64,000 nt of DNA from an uncultured Pelagibacteraceae bacterium (GCA_902597725.1 CACJYQ010000002.1:1-64000), one strand, 5' to 3'; counted from the stretch's first letter, positions 45,399 to 56,244 are shown. Numbers and translations are program-made. Notes: generated by a model not told the origin, from the letters alone.

Positions 45399-46522
45399 TC
45401 AGTTATTTTTCTTTTTGTTAAATTCAAAATTATACCAGACATTATAGAAATACTTATAATCGATGAACCCCCATAACTTAAAAATGGTAAAGTCATTCCT
45501 GTAGTTGGGAATAATCTAATATTTACTCCTATGTGAATCATTGCTTGCATGAGTATTAAGCTAATAGATCCAGTTAGGATTAGTTTGATCTTCTTGTCAT
45601 TTTCTTTGTAAACTTTTTTCAGAACTGAAAATATTAATACTAGGTAGGTTAATAAAATTAACATTATGAAGATTACTCCAAACTCTTCCGAAATTACTGA
45701 AATAATGTAATCTGTATGAGCTTCAGGGACTCTGTTTTTTAATGTTCCCTCTCCAATGCCTTTTCCAAAAAAACCTCCACTTATTATAGCTTCTAATGCT
45801 TTATCTGATTGAAAGTTATGAGTACCCATTTCAGGATTAAAAAAAGAAAATAATCTATCTTTTATGTATTTAAATTGTGGAAGGTAACTAATGATAGATG
45901 CTATCGTGGCTAGAGAGATAAAAAAAACTAAGCTCAAAAAAAATATACTAATACCAGAAATAAAAATCAAAACTAACCAACTAAAACCGATTAAAAGAGT
46001 TTGACCAATATCTGGTTGAAGTATCAAAAGGCTCGATACCAATATAGTTAACAAAAAAGATAAGAAGTATTTCAAATTAAAATTAGTATATTTTTGAGAG
46101 CAAATTATCATACTCATTATCACTATTAAAAAAGGCTTTACAAACTCAATAGGTTGTATTCTTGGCAATACCAACAAATCAATCCATCTCTTGGAACCCT
46201 TAATCTCTACTCCAATTATAGGAACCAGGAACAACAAAACTAATGATAAACAGAAAAAAATTAGTGAAATTCTATAAATTTCTTTTTCAGGTATAAAAGA
46301 TAAAATAAAAATTAAAAAAAAACCAAAAAAAACAAAAACTGTATGTTTAAAAAAAAAGAAATAAGTATTAGTATCTAATTTATCAGATGCAATTAGGGAA
46401 GTTGATACTAATGAGAAGAATAAACCCGCCAAAAATAAAATTAAAATCAATGATAAAATAGGTTTATCAATACTTTTCCACCATTGATAAAAAGAAATAT
46501 AACTAAATAATTTTTCTTTCAT
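45395..46522 (-). CDS. ftsW: Septal peptidoglycan glycosyltransferase FtsW
   Basis: SEDS membrane protein (375 aa) polymerising septal glycan with FtsI. Marks: GSKRWIDLLVLPRIQPIEFVKP, LQPDIGQTLLIG, EAHTDYIISVISEEFG and LPFLSYGGSSIIS. Its place between murD and murG, and the HTDYI/SEEFG version of the motifs, separate it from RodA at 11293. It overlaps murD by 20 bases. Confidence 0.95.
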   Translation of the reverse strand: MKEKLFSYISFYQWWKSIDKPILSLILILFLAGLFFSLVSTSLIASDKLDTNTYFFFFKHTVFVFFGFFLIFILSFIPEKEIYRISLIFFCLSLVLLFLVPIIGVEIKGSKRWIDLLVLPRIQPIEFVKPFLIVIMSMIICSQKYTNFNLKYFLSFLLTILVSSLLILQPDIGQTLLIGFSWLVLIFISGISIFFLSLVFFISLATIASIISYLPQFKYIKDRLFSFFNPEMGTHNFQSDKALEAIISGGFFGKGIGEGTLKNRVPEAHTDYIISVISEEFGVIFIMLILLTYLVLIFSVLKKVYKENDKKIKLILTGSISLILMQAMIHIGVNIRLFPTTGMTLPFLSYGGSSIISISIMSGIILNLTKRKITE

Positions 46523-47813
46523 TAATATATTTTTTTATCAACTTATTAAAATATGAACCTCTTTCCTCAAAATTTTTAAAACTATCAAATGATGCAGAGG
46601 CTGGACTAAATAAGATTGTATTATTTGAGTGTTTCTTTTTATAAATATTCTTAAAAATTGCTGATACTGCAAGATTTAAATTTTTAAAACTTTTAAGTTC
46701 CGCATTTTTCTTTAAATCTTTTGAAAATTTTTTAAAATTTTTACCAAAGACATAAATCTTAATATTTCTAAAATATTTTTTTGATAACAATATTTTGTCA
46801 TCTTTTTTTGGAATACCGCCAATTAACCAATGAATATTCTTGTACATTTCTAATAATTCTTTTGAAGAAGAATAACTTGTTGATTTAGAATCATTAATGA
46901 TGATTAATTTATTTTTGTTATAAATAATTTTCTGCCTATAATTCAATCCTTTGAATTTATTTATGCTTTCTAATAATTTATTTGATTTCACATTAAATTT
47001 TTTTATCATTTCTAAAACAAATGAGAGATTTGCTTGATTTGATCTTGATAAAAAATATTTGTTTTTAATTTTTTTCAAAATTAGACTGTTCAATTTTGTA
47101 TCTACATTTACCAATTTTAATTTAGGCTTTATTGTTTTAATTCTTTTTTGAATTAAATGATCATTTTTGTTTACAAATCCAATTGCTCCTCTTTTTCGAT
47201 TATTAAAAATTTTAAATTTTGCCTCTATATAATTTTTTAAATTACCATGTCTCTCCAAATGATCTGGTGCAATATTAAGGATAGCGGCAAATTTTGATGA
47301 AAAAATTTTACTATATTCTAACTGGTAGGATGAAGCCTCAATAACGAAAATTGTTTTTTTTGAAATCTTATTTATAGATAGTATTGGTGTACCTATATTC
47401 CCTGCTAATCTTACGTCTTTTTTTTGATCTTTTAAGATATCATATAGAAGTTTGCATGTGGTGGACTTTCCGTTTGTGCCAGTTATTGTTAATGAGACAT
47501 TTTTATAAAATGAGTAAAAAACATCTAGATCTGTATAGATATTCTTAATTTTTTTCCTAAGTAAATTTTTTAACTTACATTTTTTTATATCAATTCCTGG
47601 GCTTAATATTATTATATCAAATTTGGTTTCTAATAATTTTTTAAAATTGAGAGTTTTTTTTTTAATCGACTTATTTATTTTAAGATTTGGGTTATCATCA
47701 AATAAATAAACATCATTTTTATTTCTTAAAAAATTGAATGACGAAAGTCCACTTTTTCCTAATCCATAAATTAAAATTTTTTTATTGAAGAAAATTTGTG
47801 AATTATCACTCAT
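46503..47813 (-). CDS. murD: UDP-N-acetylmuramoylalanine--D-glutamate ligase
   Basis: Adds D-Glu to UDP-MurNAc-L-Ala. The Rossmann start is KKILIYGLGKSGLSSFNFL, the ATP loop is TGTNGKSTTCKLLYDIL, followed by GNIGTPIL, EASSYQLEYS and NIAPDHLERHG. The start is set at MSDNSQIF (47813), which overlaps the mraY stop as TAATG and gives 436 aa; a start at 47870 would add 19 residues read through mraY's 3' end. Confidence 0.95.
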   Translation of the reverse strand: MSDNSQIFFNKKILIYGLGKSGLSSFNFLRNKNDVYLFDDNPNLKINKSIKKKTLNFKKLLETKFDIIILSPGIDIKKCKLKNLLRKKIKNIYTDLDVFYSFYKNVSLTITGTNGKSTTCKLLYDILKDQKKDVRLAGNIGTPILSINKISKKTIFVIEASSYQLEYSKIFSSKFAAILNIAPDHLERHGNLKNYIEAKFKIFNNRKRGAIGFVNKNDHLIQKRIKTIKPKLKLVNVDTKLNSLILKKIKNKYFLSRSNQANLSFVLEMIKKFNVKSNKLLESINKFKGLNYRQKIIYNKNKLIIINDSKSTSYSSSKELLEMYKNIHWLIGGIPKKDDKILLSKKYFRNIKIYVFGKNFKKFSKDLKKNAELKSFKNLNLAVSAIFKNIYKKKHSNNTILFSPASASFDSFKNFEERGSYFNKLIKKYINERKII

Positions 47814-48898
47814 TATCTTAGTTTTAGTGTAGCAAGTCCTATCATTGCTAAAATAATAGAAATTATCCAAAATCTAATTACAACTGTTGATTCAGGCCAA
47901 CCTTTCTTCTCAAAATGATGATGGATTGGTGCCATTTTAAAAACTCTTTTACCAGTAAGTTTAAATGATATTACTTGCACAATCACTGAGACTGCTTCAA
48001 GAACAAATAAACCTCCAGTAATTGCTAAAACTATTTCGTGTTTTGTTATTATACCAACTGCTCCTAAAGAGCCGCCCAAAGACAAAGATCCAGTATCTCC
48101 CATAAAAATTTTTGCTGGAGGTGCGTTGAACCATAAAAAGCCTAAGCAAGAGCCAATGATTGCTCCACAAAAAATTGAAACTTCCCCAGTTCCCTCTATG
48201 TAAGGAATTTGCAAATAATTTGAGAATACAATGTTTCCTGTAACATAACTTATAAATGCAAAACAAGCTGCAACAAGTATAACAGGCACTGTTGCTAACC
48301 CATCTAATCCATCAGTGAGATTTACAGCATTCGATGAACCAATAATTACAAATATTGAAAAAGGTATAAAAAACCATCCGAGATTAATGATGAGGTTTTT
48401 AAAAAAAGGAAAGTATAGATTAGTTAAATCTTGATAGTCATTAAAGTAAACATAAAAACTAACACCAATTATTGCTAGTATTATTTGAAAGGTTAATTTT
48501 AACTTTGATGAGATACCTGAAGAGTTACTGTACTTTATTTTTTTATAATCATCGAATGCCCCAAGCAAACCAAAAGAAATTGCGATATATAAACAAAATA
48601 AAACATTTAAATTCGATAAATCAGCCCAGAATAGTACTGATATTAACAAACCAATCAAAATAATTACTCCACCCATAGTCGGAGTTCCTATTTTCTTAAC
48701 TATATGATCTTCTGGACCATCATTACGGATAGGATTTAAAATTTTTTGTTTTGAAAAAAGTTTTATAAAAGTTCCTCCAATAATTAAAACAATAATTAAT
48801 GAAGTAAAAAAAGATAAACCAGTCCTAAATGTTAGATATTTAAATACATTAAAAAAACTAAAACTATCAACAAAATTTAGTAAAAATTGATAAAGCAT
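47813..48898 (-). CDS. mraY: Phospho-N-acetylmuramoyl-pentapeptide transferase
   Basis: Polytopic membrane enzyme (361 aa, ten helices) making lipid I. Family marks: GTPTMGGVIILIG, FGLLGAFDDYKKI (catalytic Asp-Asp), NAVNLTDGLDGLA, FMGDTGSLSLGGSLG and KMAPIHHHFEKKGWPES. It follows the murE-murF fusion without spacer. Confidence 0.97.
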   Translation of the reverse strand: MLYQFLLNFVDSFSFFNVFKYLTFRTGLSFFTSLIIVLIIGGTFIKLFSKQKILNPIRNDGPEDHIVKKIGTPTMGGVIILIGLLISVLFWADLSNLNVLFCLYIAISFGLLGAFDDYKKIKYSNSSGISSKLKLTFQIILAIIGVSFYVYFNDYQDLTNLYFPFFKNLIINLGWFFIPFSIFVIIGSSNAVNLTDGLDGLATVPVILVAACFAFISYVTGNIVFSNYLQIPYIEGTGEVSIFCGAIIGSCLGFLWFNAPPAKIFMGDTGSLSLGGSLGAVGIITKHEIVLAITGGLFVLEAVSVIVQVISFKLTGKRVFKMAPIHHHFEKKGWPESTVVIRFWIISIILAMIGLATLKLR

Positions 48899-51742
48899 TT
48901 AATTTAAACCCTTTAAGTTATTTACCATACTGTTGAAACCTGTCGCATTTGAGGCTTTAATCATCAAATAATCATTATTATTGAAATCTTTCTTAATTAA
49001 TTCAAAAATTCCTGATTTATTTTCTAAAATTCTTCCTCTTTTTACTTTCACAATATTATCGAATATTTCTCTTACCATTTTTCCCATAACAAATACTTTA
49101 TCAATATTTGTCTCGTTAATTAAAGGAACTATTGATTGGTGAAGTTTTTTTGAATGTGAACCAAGTTCCATCATATCTCCAAGTAAAAGATATTTACGAT
49201 ATTGTTTTGTATCTATATTGTCATAGTTTTTTAAGGCTGATTTTAAAGATAGAGGATTAGAATTATAACTTTCATCAATTAAGTTTATTTTTTTGTTACC
49301 TATCTTTATTGTAGAATGATCTCCTCTTCCTGCTGGACTTCTAAAATCTAAGAAAATTTTTTCATTAAGTTTAAGCACATCTTTGTAAATACTTATTACA
49401 CTTAAAGCGCTTAAAATATTATAAATATTGCTTTGAAAATTATTAGAAATTATAAAATATTTAAACTTATCATAAAGTTTCACTTTAATTTTAAATGCCT
49501 TTTTAACTTTTTTAATATTAAACAACTTAACATTTGCTTTTTTAGTTTTAATCCCAAAAGAAATCACATTAATATTATTATTTTCAGCAATTTTTTTATG
49601 TAATTTGAAAAAACTATCATCAGCATTCAAGACAACAAAACCATTGGGTAATATATTTTTAATTATCTCTGCTTTAGCTAAAGCAATTTGTTTGATATTT
49701 TTGAAATTTTTTGCGTGTGCATAATTTATGTTAGTTATCAAGCCAACATTCGGTTTTATAATATTTGTTAAATTATCTATTTCCCCTTTTTTATCCATAC
49801 CAACCTCTAAAACTCCAAATTCATCACTATGTTTTAAATTAAGTAAACTTAATGGAACTCCAAATTTATTGTTATATGATTTTGGAGAAATACTAACATT
49901 AGAAATCTTTCCTAACACATTGCCCAATAATTCTTTGAGAGTAGTTTTTCCACAACTTCCTGTGATAGCTATAATATTTGTATCGATATTTTGTCTAAAT
50001 ATTTTTGAAATTTCAGTCATAAATTTTAATGTATTTCTTACTTTTATCTGACGTTTGCTATTAAATTTATTTTGAACTTTATTTACTACAACTAATGATG
50101 CTTTATTTTTAAATGCCTCTCCAATATATTTATTTCCATCATTTTTTTTTCCTTTAATAGCAAAAAAGATATCATTCTTATTTACCTCTTTGGAGTTAAT
50201 TCTTGCTTTATCTGCTTTTACTAAAGGAATTTTATTTTTGATTTTCGATAATTCTTTAATAATATTTATCTTAAAGTTTTTTGATAAGTTTGTATTCTTA
50301 AGTTTAATACAATCTAAAATAATTTTTTTGTCTGAAAAATAAATTTTCTTTTTACCAAAATCTTGAGTTTTCTCATGACCTTTTCCAGCAACCAACAAAA
50401 TATCACCTGTATTTAAATTTTTGATGGCCTCAGAAATAGCTTTTTTTCTATCAGGAATTTCTTTTATCGAAGTGTCTTGAATACCCTTTTTAATATCATC
50501 TCTTATTTTTCTTGGATCTTCAAATCTAGGATTATCATCTGTTAAATAAATTTCGTTAGAATAATCACATGCAATCTTTCCCATTTTAAATCTTTTATTT
50601 TGATCTCTATTTCCACCACAACCAAAGAGTAAAATTATTTTTTTATTTGGAAATTGCTCTTTAAGGTTTGAAAGACATATTCTAAGCGCATCTGGAGTAT
50701 GTGCATAATCAAGTATTACTTTAGACCTATTTTTGATTTTACCTATTTTTTCAAGTCTTCCATCTATTGGCTTAAGTTGTGATAAAACATTTAGAATCTT
50801 GATTAAACTTATATTGCTATTTTTTGCTGCAATAATCGCCATTAAAATATTTTTTAATTGTATTTTTCCAATAAGATTTAAATTTATTTCTCTTATTAGA
50901 TTATTGTATCTAATTTTTAATATTTGTTTCTCACCTCTATAACTATGAGATAAAATTTGAAATTGATTTTTGCTATTATTTAAAACCTGCAATTTCAATT
51001 TTCTAGAAATTGCGATTTTTTTTATTCTTTTAAATTCTGGTAATGTTTCATCTGTTATTACATTTCCTTTCTTTCCTATCAAATTTTCAAAGAGGTACAG
51101 TTTTGCTTTAAAATATTCTTTAAAATTTTTATGATAATCTAGGTGATCTTGAGATAAATTTGTGAAAATACCAGATGAAAACTTTAGACCATCCAACCTA
51201 TGTTGAGTTAGACCATGGCTGGATGCCTCCATAATTACATTATTAATTTTTTGAGATTTTAATTTAGATAATATTTGTCCCATTCGAATTGGGTCTATCG
51301 TGGTATTTTGTAAATTTCGTCTTATATTTTTCGATTTTACACCTAATGTTCCGATTGAGGCGACTTTTATTTTATTAAGTTTTAACAATTGAAAATAAAA
51401 ATCTGAAACAGATGATTTTCCATTTGTTCCAGTTACAGCAATTAAATTATTTGGTTTATTCTTATAAATTTTAAAAGCGATTTCTGCTAAAAGTTTTCTT
51501 ATATTCTTAGTATGAATGAATAAAATATCCTTTTGAGGATTTGTAATTCTTTTTTCGCTTATAATAATTTTAGAGCCTTTTTTTATTGCAATAGAAATGA
51601 ATTTATTTCCATCAAAATTATTCCCTTTTATAGCAAAAAAAATATTATCTTTTTTAATATCTTTTGAATTGAACGAAATCCCTGAGAAAAAAATTTTTTT
51701 TTTACTATTATCTATATTTGTAAAATAATTGCCTAATAACAT
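48899..51742 (-). CDS. murEF: Fused MurE-MurF ligase (DAP-adding plus D-Ala-D-Ala-adding)
   Basis: One 947-aa open frame encodes two consecutive Mur ligases. MurE (about 1-480): ATP loop AVTGTNGKSS at 102-111, SSHGLTQHRLDGL, ILDYAHTPDAL and the diaminopimelate-specificity motif DNPR at 403-406. MurF (about 490-947): substrate part DIFFAIKGKKNDGNKYIGEA, ATP loop ITGSCGKTT at 593-601, DESYNSNPLSLKSAL and LLGDMMELG. A lysine-rich linker (about 480-505) joins them, with no stop or restart between. The enzyme would add meso-DAP and then D-Ala-D-Ala. The DNPR motif indicates DAP-type peptidoglycan. Confidence 0.95.
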   Translation of the reverse strand: MLLGNYFTNIDNSKKKIFFSGISFNSKDIKKDNIFFAIKGNNFDGNKFISIAIKKGSKIIISEKRITNPQKDILFIHTKNIRKLLAEIAFKIYKNKPNNLIAVTGTNGKSSVSDFYFQLLKLNKIKVASIGTLGVKSKNIRRNLQNTTIDPIRMGQILSKLKSQKINNVIMEASSHGLTQHRLDGLKFSSGIFTNLSQDHLDYHKNFKEYFKAKLYLFENLIGKKGNVITDETLPEFKRIKKIAISRKLKLQVLNNSKNQFQILSHSYRGEKQILKIRYNNLIREINLNLIGKIQLKNILMAIIAAKNSNISLIKILNVLSQLKPIDGRLEKIGKIKNRSKVILDYAHTPDALRICLSNLKEQFPNKKIILLFGCGGNRDQNKRFKMGKIACDYSNEIYLTDDNPRFEDPRKIRDDIKKGIQDTSIKEIPDRKKAISEAIKNLNTGDILLVAGKGHEKTQDFGKKKIYFSDKKIILDCIKLKNTNLSKNFKINIIKELSKIKNKIPLVKADKARINSKEVNKNDIFFAIKGKKNDGNKYIGEAFKNKASLVVVNKVQNKFNSKRQIKVRNTLKFMTEISKIFRQNIDTNIIAITGSCGKTTLKELLGNVLGKISNVSISPKSYNNKFGVPLSLLNLKHSDEFGVLEVGMDKKGEIDNLTNIIKPNVGLITNINYAHAKNFKNIKQIALAKAEIIKNILPNGFVVLNADDSFFKLHKKIAENNNINVISFGIKTKKANVKLFNIKKVKKAFKIKVKLYDKFKYFIISNNFQSNIYNILSALSVISIYKDVLKLNEKIFLDFRSPAGRGDHSTIKIGNKKINLIDESYNSNPLSLKSALKNYDNIDTKQYRKYLLLGDMMELGSHSKKLHQSIVPLINETNIDKVFVMGKMVREIFDNIVKVKRGRILENKSGIFELIKKDFNNNDYLMIKASNATGFNSMVNNLKGLN

Positions 51743-51744
51743 TG

Positions 51745-53415
51745 TTAATTAATTTGCGCGTATTTTGTGGCTAAAATAGGCCCAATCTTTTCTATAATTT
51801 GACCAACAACTTCAACCGAAGTCCAACCCGCAGTATTAAAAGGAGTTCCTTTGTATTTTATTCCTGATCCATCTCTATAATTATAAATGTACTCACTATT
51901 TGTTTTAGGCTCATCCAACATCACAACTAAGCTATACTTAGGATTTGAGGCTGGAAATACTGAAGCAAAAGTATTAATTTTTTTTCGGGAATATCCACCC
52001 TCTAAAATTTTTTCTGCGGTACCAGTTTTCCCTGCAACCTCATAACCTTCTACATTAGCTAAAGTTGCTGTACCCTCTTTTGTAGTTACAATTTTTCTTA
52101 ATATTGAAACAAGATTTGATGAAACATTTTCCTCTAAAATTCTTTCTCCTTTAACATATTTTTCTTTTTTTATAAGAGTTGGATTGATCCTAAAACCACC
52201 GTTAGCAATAGTAGAGTAAGCGCTAGTTAATTGTAAAATTGTAGTAGTTATTCCATGTCCATATGAAGTTGTTGCAAGCTTACACTTTCCCCAATTAAAG
52301 GGTATTGGTTTACCCATTTCCTCTATGTCAAATTGAATTGAGTTAATTAAGTCAAGATCATTTAAAAATTTTTTATATTTTTCAATCCCAATTGCTTGGC
52401 CGATTCTTACCGAACCTATGTTGCCTGAGCGGATTAATATTTCTTCAGCAGTTAAGTTGGAAGGAATTTTTTTGTCATATTCACTTATTTTATTTTTTCC
52501 GCAAGTAATATTTTTTTCTAAATTTTTAAATTCAGTATTTGGCTCTATTATCTTTTCATTTAAGGCTGCTGCCAAGGTAAAAGTTTTAAAAACAGAACCT
52601 AATTCATAAACACCTTTAGTTGCTCTATTAATATAATTCACATCTGTAATATTTTCTCTTTGATTAGGGTCAAAATCAGGCAGCGAAATAATCGATAATA
52701 TCTCACCATTATTAATATCCATTAAAATTGAGGCACTACCTTTAGTTTTAAATATTTTATTAAACCTTATTAACTCTTCTCTTATCAGGAACTGAATATC
52801 TTTATCGACAGTAAGTTGAATAGATTTATCTTTTTTTTTTAAATCTACATCTAATGATTTCTCTAACCCAGAGATCCCCAAGTTATCATCATCTATTTGT
52901 CCTATTATATGACTAAATAAATTTTTTTGTGGATAAACTCTTATAAGATTTTCATGTGGTTTTATTGATTTATCACCCAACATCATAATTTTCTCATAGT
53001 TTTCCTCTGAAATTTTTTTTTCAAACCAAAAAAATTTATCTTTTGAAAGTTTTGAATTAATTAATTCAAAATCTTTATCAGGAAAAATATATTTTAGATT
53101 AAGTAGCAATTTTTTTTTATCTATCGCTTCAACTGGATTTATTCCAATATCAATAGAATTAACGGTTTTTGCTAAAAAATGATTATTTCGGTCTAAAATA
53201 TTTGCTCTCTGAATTTTATTAAAAGAGCCATAATTCTTTGAAATATTGGAATTCAAATCTCTAGAACCAAGATGAGTAAGATGAATACAATAAATTATAG
53301 AAATTAGGAAAAAAATAAAAAAAATAAATGCAATTCTATTAAATCTAATATCAAAATTTTTTTTGTCACTTTTAAATCTAAATTCCTCTTTGTTTTCTTG
53401 GAGAATAAACTTCAT
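51745..53415 (-). CDS. ftsI: Septal transpeptidase FtsI (PBP3)
   Basis: Class B penicillin-binding protein (556 aa) for division. One membrane anchor near residues 28-47 precedes the pedestal domain (RANILDRNNHFLAKT) and the transpeptidase domain. Active-site motifs: Ser274-Val-Phe-Lys277 in ELGSVFKTFT, SGN in RSGNIGSVRIG, and KTGT in VAGKTGTAEKI. It follows ftsL by one base. Confidence 0.95.
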   Translation of the reverse strand: MKFILQENKEEFRFKSDKKNFDIRFNRIAFIFFIFFLISIIYCIHLTHLGSRDLNSNISKNYGSFNKIQRANILDRNNHFLAKTVNSIDIGINPVEAIDKKKLLLNLKYIFPDKDFELINSKLSKDKFFWFEKKISEENYEKIMMLGDKSIKPHENLIRVYPQKNLFSHIIGQIDDDNLGISGLEKSLDVDLKKKDKSIQLTVDKDIQFLIREELIRFNKIFKTKGSASILMDINNGEILSIISLPDFDPNQRENITDVNYINRATKGVYELGSVFKTFTLAAALNEKIIEPNTEFKNLEKNITCGKNKISEYDKKIPSNLTAEEILIRSGNIGSVRIGQAIGIEKYKKFLNDLDLINSIQFDIEEMGKPIPFNWGKCKLATTSYGHGITTTILQLTSAYSTIANGGFRINPTLIKKEKYVKGERILEENVSSNLVSILRKIVTTKEGTATLANVEGYEVAGKTGTAEKILEGGYSRKKINTFASVFPASNPKYSLVVMLDEPKTNSEYIYNYRDGSGIKYKGTPFNTAGWTSVEVVGQIIEKIGPILATKYAQIN

Positions 53416-53416
53416 A

Positions 53417-53731
53417 TCATTTTTTTTCGCTATCTATAATTTTGACATTGTTTGTAAGAATTTTTTCATTTGTGAAGTCAATAATTTCAATTTCATTAAT
53501 ATTCTTTAGAGTCAACTTATTTTCAAAATAAAGATTTTGATAATTAAGTAGTTTTTCTGAGGAGCTTAAATAATCAAATTCAAGTTTCACATTATCTAAT
53601 TCTAAATTTAAATTGAGTATATTCTCTTTTAAACTAAACAATTCTTCTTCAATTTTCTTTGTGGAATTTTTTATAAAAGAAGTAATTACAATAAGTGAAA
53701 AAATTAAACTAATAGTTAAAATTTTTTTCAT
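53417..53731 (-). CDS. ftsL: FtsL-like division protein
   Basis: A 104-aa bitopic protein: membrane helix near residues 4-20, then a leucine-rich coiled coil (about 25-60) and a short tail. Little sequence is conserved in FtsL, so the call rests on size, topology and position between rsmH and ftsI. It overlaps rsmH by four bases (ATGA). FtsL forms the FtsQ-FtsL-FtsB complex that activates FtsW-FtsI. Confidence 0.8.
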   Translation of the reverse strand: MKKILTISLIFSLIVITSFIKNSTKKIEEELFSLKENILNLNLELDNVKLEFDYLSSSEKLLNYQNLYFENKLTLKNINEIEIIDFTNEKILTNNVKIIDSEKK

Positions 53732-54738
53732 AAGTTTAGTCCAAGATTTTCGATTTCTATTAAATCTTTAAATTTGTCTAAGATATCAGTTTTAAAGTCA
53801 TAAAAATTTTCCTTTTTTATTAAGTACCTTAATTTTGCAGACCTAGAAGGAGGGTTTTCTTTAAGTTCTAGACTTGATGGCACTATTGGCTTTTTTTGAA
53901 GTAAGTTAAATAAGATTTCTTCGTGTATTTCCTCAGGTTGGTATCTAGATACACTTTTATGTTCTGAGAGACTTCTAAAGAAATATTTTACAATTTTATC
54001 CTCTAAAGAATGAAAAGTTACAATGACCAAAATACCATCTTTTTTTAAAACTTTAGCTGCATGGATCATTCCATGAATTAACCCACTTATTTCTTTATTA
54101 ACAAAAATTCTTAATGCCTGAAAAACTTTAGTTGCGGAATGAATTTTTTTATTATTTCCTTTTTTTGATTTTTCAATAATTTTTACTAAATGAGGGGTAT
54201 CTATTTCTTTTAACAATCTGTCTTTAAGAATATTTTTAACGATTAATTTTGCATCTCTTTCATCGCCAAAAGATTTGAAAATTTTAACAAGGCTTTTTCC
54301 ATCTAATTTATTTATTGCTTCTTTAGCTGAAAATTCATTTAAACCCATCCTCATATCTAATGATCCACTAGAATTAAAAGATAATCCTTTTTTTGGATCT
54401 TTAATTTGCGTAAATGAAAAACCTAAATCGAATAATACACCTCTGATATTTTCATTTTTGAGTTTTAAATTTCCTAATTTACTAAAATTTAGATTCTTAA
54501 AGATAAATCGGTCTGTAAATTCTCTTTCAATTTTTTTTGCGACTTTTAAACTTTCAGGATCTCTGTCAATCCCAATCACTTTATTATCTTTGTTTTTAAG
54601 AATTTCTCGAGTGTAACCACCTTGACCAAATGTACAGTCAATAAATGTGCCACCATATTGAGGGGTAATAATGCTAATAATTTCTTTTAGCAGTACTGGA
54701 TAATGTTTTGTTTTATCCTGTACTATGGTGGCTTCCAT
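53728..54738 (-). CDS. rsmH: 16S rRNA (cytosine-1402-N4) methyltransferase RsmH
   Basis: SAM-dependent methyltransferase (336 aa; formerly MraW). Marks: [13 protein letters not shown], the SAM motif [54 protein letters not shown] and [22 protein letters not shown] replaces the common DLGVSS. It normally follows mraZ directly; here ftsZ is inserted between them. Confidence 0.95.
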   Translation of the reverse strand: MEATIVQDKTKHYPVLLKEIISIITPQYGGTFIDCTFGQGGYTREILKNKDNKVIGIDRDPESLKVAKKIEREFTDRFIFKNLNFSKLGNLKLKNENIRGVLFDLGFSFTQIKDPKKGLSFNSSGSLDMRMGLNEFSAKEAINKLDGKSLVKIFKSFGDERDAKLIVKNILKDRLLKEIDTPHLVKIIEKSKKGNNKKIHSATKVFQALRIFVNKEISGLIHGMIHAAKVLKKDGILVIVTFHSLEDKIVKYFFRSLSEHKSVSRYQPEEIHEEILFNLLQKKPIVPSSLELKENPPSRSAKLRYLIKKENFYDFKTDILDKFKDLIEIENLGLNL

Positions 54739-54756
54739 TTATTTTTACGAAGACCA

Positions 54757-56223
54757 TTAATTTTTTTGTCTTCTTAAAAATGCTGGTATCTCTAAATCGT
54801 CCTCTTGGTTCTCATTTTCTTGGGACAAAAGATTTTCTGTTGAAGACGTCTCGTTTTCAGAGCTAAATAAGTCTGGTGCATCATTATCTACTCCAAACTC
54901 TTTTAGATCATTTTTTATCTCATCCTCATTAGTTAAATCACCAACAGCTTCTTGAGTGTAAGAACTTTCCTCATCCTCAGTAGTGTTTTCAACAAGGCTT
55001 TCAACTTGTTGATTTTTTAATAATTCCTCATGATATTGATGATTAATTTCATTAATATTATCATTTGCAATAGCTTCGCTGGCATTTTCTGTCGATATTT
55101 CATTCTCTAATTTCAATGCATTAGCTCCACTCGAGATTGGTGTGCTAGTTGAAAAATTAAAAGAAGTGTTGGATCCTAAATTCGAAAAATCAGAGTATCC
55201 AGGATTTCTATTTTGGATCCTATGTACCATATTAATTACTGACTTTGTTTCAGGCTGTTGTCCATCTAAAGCCGTTGCAACAATTGATACTCTAATTTTA
55301 CCTTCAAGAGATGGGTCAGTTATTGCACCTATAATTACCTCTGCATCAGCTTCAACTTCAGATCTTATTTTATTAACCACCTCATCAACTTCAAATAACT
55401 TAAGATCTTTGCCACCAGTAATGTTGACAAGTAATCCTTTTGCACCTTTTAGAGTGTAGTCATCAATCAAAGGATTGCTGATTGCCATCTCGGTAGCTTT
55501 CATAGATCTACCTTCACCTTCGGCCTCTCCTGTTCCCATCATAGCTTTCCCCATAGATGCCATAACAGTTTCAACATCAGCAAAATCTAAATTGATGATC
55601 CCTGGCCTTACCATTAGATCTGTAACACTTTGAACACCATGCATTAAAACATTATTTGATAAATTGAACGACTCCTCAAATGTAGTCTGCTCATTTGCTA
55701 TTTTAAATAAATTCTGGTTTGGAATTACAATAATAGTATCCACATGTTTTCTTAATTCTTCAAGACCAATCTGAGCTCTTCTCATTCTAGATGGACCTTC
55801 ATACAAAAATGGAAGTGTTACCACTCCAACAGTTAAAATATTTAGTTCTTTTGCAGCTCTAGCAATAACATGTGCAGCACCTGTTCCTGTTCCACCACCC
55901 ATACCAGCAGCTATAAAAACCATATTTGCACCTTGTAAAACATTAATTATATCGTTTAAAGACTCATCAGCTGCAGCTTGACCTATGTCAATTTTTGCAC
56001 CTGCGCCAAGGCCTTTAGTTAAATTTAAACCAATTTGAATTTTTGATTTTGCTTTACTATGTTTTAAATCTTGTGCATCAGTATTAACAGCGATGAATTC
56101 AACACCTTGCATTCCATTTTCAATCATTTCATTTATTGCATTTCCGCCTGCTCCGCCCACTCCCATTACCAAAAGTCTTGGTTGTAACTCTCTTATCTCC
56201 GGAGTTTTAAAGTTAATTGTCAT
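54757..56223 (-). CDS. ftsZ: Cell division tubulin homologue FtsZ
   Basis: GTPase (488 aa) that forms the Z-ring. GTP contacts include [15 protein letters not shown] near residue 20 and the tubulin signature [10 protein letters not shown] at 109-118; [12 protein letters not shown] and [18 protein letters not shown] follow. A long acidic linker (about 330-470) ends in the conserved C-terminal peptide [13 protein letters not shown], which binds FtsA and other anchors. An unusually strong ribosome-binding site GAGGGGGA (56231-56238) precedes the ATG. Position is odd: between mraZ and rsmH instead of behind ftsA. Confidence 0.97.
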   Translation of the reverse strand: MTINFKTPEIRELQPRLLVMGVGGAGGNAINEMIENGMQGVEFIAVNTDAQDLKHSKAKSKIQIGLNLTKGLGAGAKIDIGQAAADESLNDIINVLQGANMVFIAAGMGGGTGTGAAHVIARAAKELNILTVGVVTLPFLYEGPSRMRRAQIGLEELRKHVDTIIVIPNQNLFKIANEQTTFEESFNLSNNVLMHGVQSVTDLMVRPGIINLDFADVETVMASMGKAMMGTGEAEGEGRSMKATEMAISNPLIDDYTLKGAKGLLVNITGGKDLKLFEVDEVVNKIRSEVEADAEVIIGAITDPSLEGKIRVSIVATALDGQQPETKSVINMVHRIQNRNPGYSDFSNLGSNTSFNFSTSTPISSGANALKLENEISTENASEAIANDNINEINHQYHEELLKNQQVESLVENTTEDEESSYTQEAVGDLTNEDEIKNDLKEFGVDNDAPDLFSSENETSSTENLLSQENENQEDDLEIPAFLRRQKN

Positions 56224-56244
56224 TTTGTTATCCCCCTCTTTTTA

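Noticed and set aside
47997..48266. Same-strand open frame of 89 codons within mraY
   Set aside because: It is an out-of-frame reading of mraY, whose own frame carries all catalytic motifs.
54275..54616. Open frame of 113 codons antisense to rsmH, and similar frames antisense to ftsZ, mreB, murEF, livF and lpxC
   Set aside because: They lie opposite strongly conserved genes, have no family resemblance or ribosome-binding site, and are expected in AT-rich sequence opposite lysine-rich genes.
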